Positions 59,336 through 64,000 of a stretch of 64,000 nucleotides of DNA are shown in pieces. Position 1 is the first letter of the stretch. Each line of letters opens with the position of its first letter. Below the pieces are notes generated by a model. It was not told where the DNA came from, did no database searches, and saw only the letters and a program-made list of their open reading frames with translations. A program made the position numbers and the translations under genes. Source of the stretch: Gammaproteobacteria bacterium. Lineage in GTDB: Bacteria > Pseudomonadota > Gammaproteobacteria > Steroidobacterales > Woeseiaceae. The DNA is taken from NCBI GenBank assembly GCA_029864095.1, contig JAOTUB010000005.1, positions 1-64,000 on the forward strand, in the 5' to 3' direction.

Positions 59336-60997
59336 ATGGCTGTGTTTGCCGAACTTCGCCGCCGCAACGTCTTCAAGGTTGCGCTGCTCTACGCCATAGC
59401 AAGCTGGCTAATCATCTGGTTTGTCGGCGCGATTGAGTCCACCTCCGACGTGCCGGTATGGACCGAGACGTTCGTTCTGTTCGTGCTCGCGATCGGCTTT
59501 CCCGTTGCGCTGTTGTTTGCGTGGACCTACGAAATCACGCCTTCCGGCCTCAAAAAGGCCGTCGAGGTCGATCAGACACAATCTATCGTTTACAAAACCG
59601 GCCAAAAACTCAATGCAGCGGTCGCCGTGCTTGTGGTTCTCGGCGTGTTGGCCGTCTTTGGCCAGCGGCTGCTGCCCACGTTCGAGTTCATCCTGCCTGG
59701 CATCCCCGAAGGTGACGCCCCGCTGTCCGAAAAGGCGCCGGCCAATATCCGCAGCCTGACGCTCGACAATGGACTCAAGATCATCGTCTGGCCTGATCAC
59801 GACATCCCCAATGTCGTCATGTACAACTTCGTTCGCGCTGGCGGCCGTAACGAATATCCCGGCATCACGGGCCTGTCGCACTTTTTCGAACATATGATGT
59901 TTCTTGGCACCGAGAAGCGAGAGCCTGGCGAGTTTCTTCGGGTGCTGGAGGCCGCCGGCGGCGACTACAACGCTTATACGTCATCTGACGTAACGGTCTT
60001 TCAGGACTGGTTTCCGCGCTCTGCGCTCGAGGTGGTATTCGAGCTCGAGGGGGACCGGTTTCAAGACCTTGCGCTGGTTCCCGAGGTCGTCGAAAGCGAG
60101 CGGCAAGTCGTTTTTTCCGAGCGCCGCTCCAGCATCGACAACGATAACTTCTGGAAGCTCGCGGAACAGGTACAGGCAACCGCGTATGTCGCACACCCGT
60201 ATCAATTTACCGTGATTGGCTGGCCGTCCGACATCGAGTCATGGACACAGGAAGATCTGATCAATTACTACCGAACGTATTACGCGCCGAACAACCGCAC
60301 GATCGTATTCACCGGTGACGTAACGCCCAGGGTGATTTTCTCGCTGGCCGACGAATACTTCGCGGAGGCTCCAGCGCAGGATCCGCCGCCACCGGTGCGA
60401 ACGGTCGAGCCCGAACAACAGGGCGAGCGGCGCGTCGTTGTGCGGGCGCCGGCGCAAACGCCGCTGTTGCATATAGCGTTTCACGCGGGCAGCGCCGCGG
60501 ACGCCAGCACCTTGCCGATGAGACTGTTGCTCAACATCCTGACAGGCGGTGAATCGTCGCGCCTGCACCGCCTTCTGGTCGAAAACGCCGGCATCGCCGT
60601 TTCGGTTGACGGCTATCAGGACGAGGGCTTTGATCCAGGATTGGTCTGGTTGTATATGACGCTGCCTCCTGGCGGCGATCCGCGTGTCGTCGAGCAACGC
60701 GTCCTCGAAGAGCTCGCGCGCGTCGCCGCAGACGGCGTAACCGCAGCGGAGCTCGCCAAAGCGCGGAACATTATGCTGGCTGATTTCTGGCGCGGCCTTG
60801 CGACGATCGATGGCAAGGCTGAGGCGCTCGGACAGTACGAAGTATTCCACGGCGATTACGAAAGGCTGTTCGACTTGCCCGCGGCGATGAAGGCCATAAC
60901 CGCCGCGGATTTGCAGCGCGTCGCGGCGAAAGTCTTCCGCGCAAACAACATGACCGTTGGCGTGCTGCAGGCGCCGGACTCCGAGGGTGCGCAATGA
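59336..60997 (+). CDS. Membrane-anchored M16-family zinc peptidase with a cyclase-type N-terminal module
   Basis: The 553-residue protein starts FAELRRRNVFKVALLYAI, then TM segments at about 14-31, 44-63 and 94-112, with AWTYEITPSGLKKAVEVD between them. This is the N-terminal module usually found in front of adenylate cyclase or TPR proteins in gammaproteobacteria. From about residue 135 an M16 peptidase follows: inverted zinc motif HFFEHMMFLG (182-186 is HxxEH), then VVESERQVVFSER with the distal Glu. The start is 10 bases after the ABC permease. It overlaps the second M16 gene by 4 bases. The module probably anchors the protease in the inner membrane. Confidence 0.85.
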   Translation: MAVFAELRRRNVFKVALLYAIASWLIIWFVGAIESTSDVPVWTETFVLFVLAIGFPVALLFAWTYEITPSGLKKAVEVDQTQSIVYKTGQKLNAAVAVLVVLGVLAVFGQRLLPTFEFILPGIPEGDAPLSEKAPANIRSLTLDNGLKIIVWPDHDIPNVVMYNFVRAGGRNEYPGITGLSHFFEHMMFLGTEKREPGEFLRVLEAAGGDYNAYTSSDVTVFQDWFPRSALEVVFELEGDRFQDLALVPEVVESERQVVFSERRSSIDNDNFWKLAEQVQATAYVAHPYQFTVIGWPSDIESWTQEDLINYYRTYYAPNNRTIVFTGDVTPRVIFSLADEYFAEAPAQDPPPPVRTVEPEQQGERRVVVRAPAQTPLLHIAFHAGSAADASTLPMRLLLNILTGGESSRLHRLLVENAGIAVSVDGYQDEGFDPGLVWLYMTLPPGGDPRVVEQRVLEELARVAADGVTAAELAKARNIMLADFWRGLATIDGKAEALGQYEVFHGDYERLFDLPAAMKAITAADLQRVAAKVFRANNMTVGVLQAPDSEGAQ

Positions 60998-62391
60998 CTT
61001 ATCTGCGCCCAGCCTGGCTAGCGCTCTCGGCCTGTTTGTGCGCCGGCACGGCGCTCGGCCAGGGTGTGACACTGCCCGATGTACACCGCGTCGAGCTCGA
61101 CAATGGCGCTGTATTTATCCTGGATGAAAAGCACGACGTGCCGCTTATCGGTGTTGAAGCCATCATCCGCGGCGGCGCCGTAACGGACCCCTCCGGCAAG
61201 TCCGGCATGTCCAGCCTGCTGGCCGGCATGCTCAAGAAGGGTGCGGGTGACCGGGATGCAGCGACATTTGCCGAGGCGATCGGCGCCGTCGGTGCTTCGC
61301 TCGAGGCCCGCGCGGGGCTCGAGTCGATAACGATCTCGGGTGAGTTCCTCGCCCGCGACGCAGACCTGATGCTCGAACTCCTCGTCGACATGCTGCGGGC
61401 ACCTACGCTCGGCTATACCGAAATGAAAAAGCTTCGCGACCGGAAGATCAATTTCATTCGGGCAGCGAAAGACAGCGACCTGCGGCCGCTTGCACCGGCG
61501 TACGGCAACGCGTCGCTGTTTGGCGAACATCCTTACGGCAATCCGGTCGATGGCAACGAGGAGTCGTTGGCGAAAATTTCGCAGCGTGAGCTACGCGCGT
61601 ATTATGGCGAGCACGTCGGCGCCGACCGCCTTATCATCGCCGTCGTGGGTGACTTCGATGCCGCCGCAATGAGCGACACCCTGTCTGCCGCATTCGGCGA
61701 CTGGCAGAAGGCCGCCGCGCCATTACCCGAGTTCGAAGCACCCGTCCCCGAGGAGGGTCGCCGCGTACTGCTCGTCGACAAACCGGGCGCAACGCAGAGC
61801 TACTTCTGGATAGGCAATGTGGGTGTTGCTGTCGGCTTCCCGCAACGGGCGGAGCTCGATATTGCCAACACGCTGTTCGGTGGCCGCTTCACGTCGCTGC
61901 TCATGGCCGAGTTGCGCACCAAGGCCGGGCTGACCTATGGCGCGCGCTCGGTATTGCTGCGTCCGTCCAGGCCCGGCTCGGTCTCGATCAACTCGTATAC
62001 CAGGACCGAAACGACTATCGAAGCGATCGATCTGGCGCTCGCGCTGCTTGCGCAGCTGCATGAGACCGGCTTCGACGAAGAGGCCATTCAGTCGGGCAAG
62101 AATTACATTCTCGGCCAGTTTCCGCCGCGTCTGGAAACGGCGGCGCAGCTCGCCGCTCAGTTTGCGTTTCTGGAAGCGCACGGCCTCGATGCCGCGTTCG
62201 TTAACGACTACGGCGCCGCCATACTCGCGGCCAGCCCGGAGGCCATACAGTCTGTTATCGGCAGCGTTTATCCTGAACCGGATAATCTGGTTTTCGTCGT
62301 CCTCGGCGACGCCGAACTGCTTCGCAACGACATCGCGAAATACGGCCCTGTTACGGAGATTGCGATCACCGAACCGCGCTTTCGGCCCTGA
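60994..62391 (+). CDS. M16-family non-catalytic partner subunit, secreted
   Basis: The 465-residue protein has a signal peptide (MTYLRPAWLALSACLCAGTA). In place of HxxEH it has GMSSLLAGMLKKG, so it cannot bind zinc in the usual way. LLMAELRTKAGLTYGARSVL has the Arg/Tyr motif that M16B partner subunits use to hold substrate. Overlap of 4 bases (ATGA) with the catalytic gene suggests a stable two-subunit protease in the periplasm. Its end is convergent with mnmE. Confidence 0.88.
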   Translation: MTYLRPAWLALSACLCAGTALGQGVTLPDVHRVELDNGAVFILDEKHDVPLIGVEAIIRGGAVTDPSGKSGMSSLLAGMLKKGAGDRDAATFAEAIGAVGASLEARAGLESITISGEFLARDADLMLELLVDMLRAPTLGYTEMKKLRDRKINFIRAAKDSDLRPLAPAYGNASLFGEHPYGNPVDGNEESLAKISQRELRAYYGEHVGADRLIIAVVGDFDAAAMSDTLSAAFGDWQKAAAPLPEFEAPVPEEGRRVLLVDKPGATQSYFWIGNVGVAVGFPQRAELDIANTLFGGRFTSLLMAELRTKAGLTYGARSVLLRPSRPGSVSINSYTRTETTIEAIDLALALLAQLHETGFDEEAIQSGKNYILGQFPPRLETAAQLAAQFAFLEAHGLDAAFVNDYGAAILAASPEAIQSVIGSVYPEPDNLVFVVLGDAELLRNDIAKYGPVTEIAITEPRFRP

Positions 62392-62402
62392 TCCCCCGGC
62401 GC

Positions 62403-63743
62403 CTATTTGCCGATGCAGAAATCGGCGAAGATCCGGCCGAGAAGATCGTCCGAAGACATCGCCCCCGTAATCTCACCAAGCGCTTCATGCGCGAGCCGCA
62501 GCTCTTCGGCAAGCAATTCGCCAGCGCGGGACTCGTCCAGGGCAGCGCAGCCGGCAACAAAATGCGCAGCCGCCCGACTTAGCGCATCGATGTGGCGCTT
62601 ACGCGCTGTGAACGCTCCTTCACCGAGATTCTCGTAGCCGGCCAGTGCACGGAGCCGCTCGCGTAGCGCATCGATACCGGCTCCTGTTTTTGCGGACAGA
62701 TTAATCACCGCCGCGCCGTCACTCGCCGCGCCGGGCTCCTCACCGGTCAGATCGATTTTGTTGCGAACGACCGTCACCTTCGCGCCATCCGGAACCTCCT
62801 CGCCCATCGCGGCATCGTCGCTGTCGCTCGCATCCTGTATCCAAAGCACGGCATCTGCGCTTGTCAGTGCCTCACGCGCGCGCCTTATGCCTTCTGCTTC
62901 GATGCGGTCCGGGTTGTCGCGCAAACCGGCCGTATCCACAAGCTCCACCGCAAGACCGTCGATATTGATCTGTTCGCGAAGGACGTCTCGAGTCGTGCCC
63001 GCCACTTCAGTAACGATGGCCGATTCCTCGCCGCTGAGTTTGTTCAGCAAACTCGACTTGCCGGCATTGGGTTTGCCGACGATCACGACACGGAAGCCGT
63101 CGCGCAGCACGCGTCCGACGGCTGCCTGATTCTGAAGCTCGTCAAACGCGTTGCGACAATCTTCGAGCTGCGACAACAGCGCCTCATCCGACAGGAAGTC
63201 GATTTCCTCTTCGGGAAAATCGATCGCCGCTTCCACGTGCATACGCAATCGCACGAGCCGCTCTGCGAGCGTATCGACCGCGCCGGAGAAGGCACCCGAC
63301 AGCGAGCGCAGTGCCGCCCGGGCCGCCTGCGCCGTGCCGCTGCCAATCAGGTCCGCAATCGCCTCCGCCTGCGCAAGATCCAGCTTGCCGTTGAGAAACG
63401 CGCGCTTCGTGAACTCCCCGGGCTCGGCAAGTCTGGCGCCGAATTCGATCGCGGCATCGACGAGCAGCGACATGACCACTGGCCCGCCGTGTCCGTGCAG
63501 CTCGAGCACCGCTTCGCCGGTAAACGACGCCGGTGCGGGAAAATACAGCGCCACTCCGGAGTCGAGCTTTTCGCCGCGAGCGTTGCGGAATGTCCGATAC
63601 GTCGCGTAACGCGGTTCGGGTAAACTTCCGAGCATGCCTCGCGCAATGCGCTCGGCCTCGCTGCCGGACAGTCGCACAATCCCCACACCAGCCGTTCCCG
63701 CTGGTGTTGCCGTTGCGACGATCGTGTCAGGGGCGCTTGTCAT
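62403..63743 (-). CDS. mnmE: tRNA modification GTPase MnmE
   Basis: The 446-residue protein has an N-terminal tetrahydrofolate-binding domain ([20 protein letters not shown]), a helical region and a GTPase domain inserted near 215-370 ([37 protein letters not shown]). It ends FADFCIGK with the conserved C-terminal Cys. It partners MnmG in U34 modification. Length is near the usual ~450 residues. Confidence 0.97.
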   Translation of the reverse strand: MTSAPDTIVATATPAGTAGVGIVRLSGSEAERIARGMLGSLPEPRYATYRTFRNARGEKLDSGVALYFPAPASFTGEAVLELHGHGGPVVMSLLVDAAIEFGARLAEPGEFTKRAFLNGKLDLAQAEAIADLIGSGTAQAARAALRSLSGAFSGAVDTLAERLVRLRMHVEAAIDFPEEEIDFLSDEALLSQLEDCRNAFDELQNQAAVGRVLRDGFRVVIVGKPNAGKSSLLNKLSGEESAIVTEVAGTTRDVLREQINIDGLAVELVDTAGLRDNPDRIEAEGIRRAREALTSADAVLWIQDASDSDDAAMGEEVPDGAKVTVVRNKIDLTGEEPGAASDGAAVINLSAKTGAGIDALRERLRALAGYENLGEGAFTARKRHIDALSRAAAHFVAGCAALDESRAGELLAEELRLAHEALGEITGAMSSDDLLGRIFADFCIGK

Positions 63744-63772
63744 GTGCCAATGAGACCACAGGAATCGATGCT

Positions 63773-64000
63773 ATGCAGAATCTGAAGGTAGAGTTCGAAA
63801 ATGACGAGGGCCAGAAACTGGCCGGGATCCTCGACCTGCCAGCCACGAACGTGCGCGCCTACGCCCTGTTCGCCCACTGTTTCACGTGTTCGAAAAACCT
63901 CAAGGCCGCGACAAACATCAGCCGCGCAATGACCGCGGCGGGCATTGGCGTGTTGCGCTTTGACTTCACCGGCCTGGGACAGAGCGAGGGAGACTTCGCC
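63773..64000 (+). CDS. Alpha/beta hydrolase N-terminus (possibly hydrolase-OsmC fusion), cut by window end
   Basis: The first 76 codons read [20 protein letters not shown], then [16 protein letters not shown] and [16 protein letters not shown]. These match the start of a serine-hydrolase family often fused to an OsmC domain, with the HCFTCSK oxyanion segment. The start ATG is 29 bases from divergent mnmE. The rest lies outside the window, so the fusion is only expected from relatives. Confidence 0.75.
   Translation, partial: MQNLKVEFENDEGQKLAGILDLPATNVRAYALFAHCFTCSKNLKAATNISRAMTAAGIGVLRFDFTGLGQSEGDFA

Noticed and set aside
63878-63894. Half parS-like sequence TGTTTCACGTG
   Set aside because: It matches only 12 of 16 bases of the consensus and lies in the conserved HCFTCSK codons of the hydrolase, so it is explained by coding. 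No full parS site was seen in the window.

Overview
The window looks like a chromosome segment of a marine-type gammaproteobacterium, perhaps from the Woeseiales/Chromatiales/Steroidobacterales neighbourhood. That placement is inferred from gene content and protein style, not from a marker gene. The backbone is the conserved origin-proximal order mnmE - mnmG - rsmG - parA - parB - atpIBEFHAGDC - glmU - glmS. All of it is on the minus strand and in the usual order, but it is split by several unrelated blocks.

Positions 1-18.2 kb are accessory DNA: lower in GC than the backbone, full of intergenic repeats, and carrying two IS3-family elements (6229-7536 and 13219-14684). Small gene units sit between related repeats. 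The most notable unit is a tightly coupled three-gene operon at 2500-4868. It encodes a Lys-rich 72-residue protein ending in Gly-Met-Asn, a ThiF/E1-type adenylyltransferase resembling the microcin C enzyme MccB, and a DUF455 ferritin-like di-iron protein. Other accessory genes encode a GIY-YIG-like nuclease, a HIRAN protein, two flavin amine oxidases with a possible calycin-fold partner (8.4-12.9 kb), and a four-gene set with winged-helix proteins and a nuclease-like protein (14.7-17.3 kb) that could be a defence cassette. A tRNA-Arg(ACG) 3' fragment at 17945-17995 sits at the junction with the backbone.

From 18.2 to 30.2 kb lie glmS, glmU, an inserted sodium:solute symporter and the complete F1Fo ATP synthase operon, with a good sigma70 promoter. 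From 30.2 to 36.6 kb is a trehalose-type uptake locus: LacI regulator, operator-like palindrome, TonB receptor, MFS transporter and cytoplasmic GH37 trehalase. From 36.6 to 38.9 kb are parB, parA and rsmG; rsmG seems to start at CTG.

From 38.9 to 53.9 kb are an S9 peptidase, the 2-methylcitrate cycle genes prpD/prpC/prpB, an acrylyl-CoA reductase with a metallo-beta-lactamase-fold protein, a cytochrome c4-like protein, a DUF945 protein and an oligopeptide ABC importer. Then come mnmG, a plus-strand block (secreted alpha/beta hydrolase, ABC exporter, two M16 peptidase-family proteins, the first carrying an unusual membrane module), mnmE, and the start of an alpha/beta hydrolase cut by the window end. 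The core blocks suggest a respiring heterotroph that uses peptides, trehalose-like sugars and propionyl-CoA sources.
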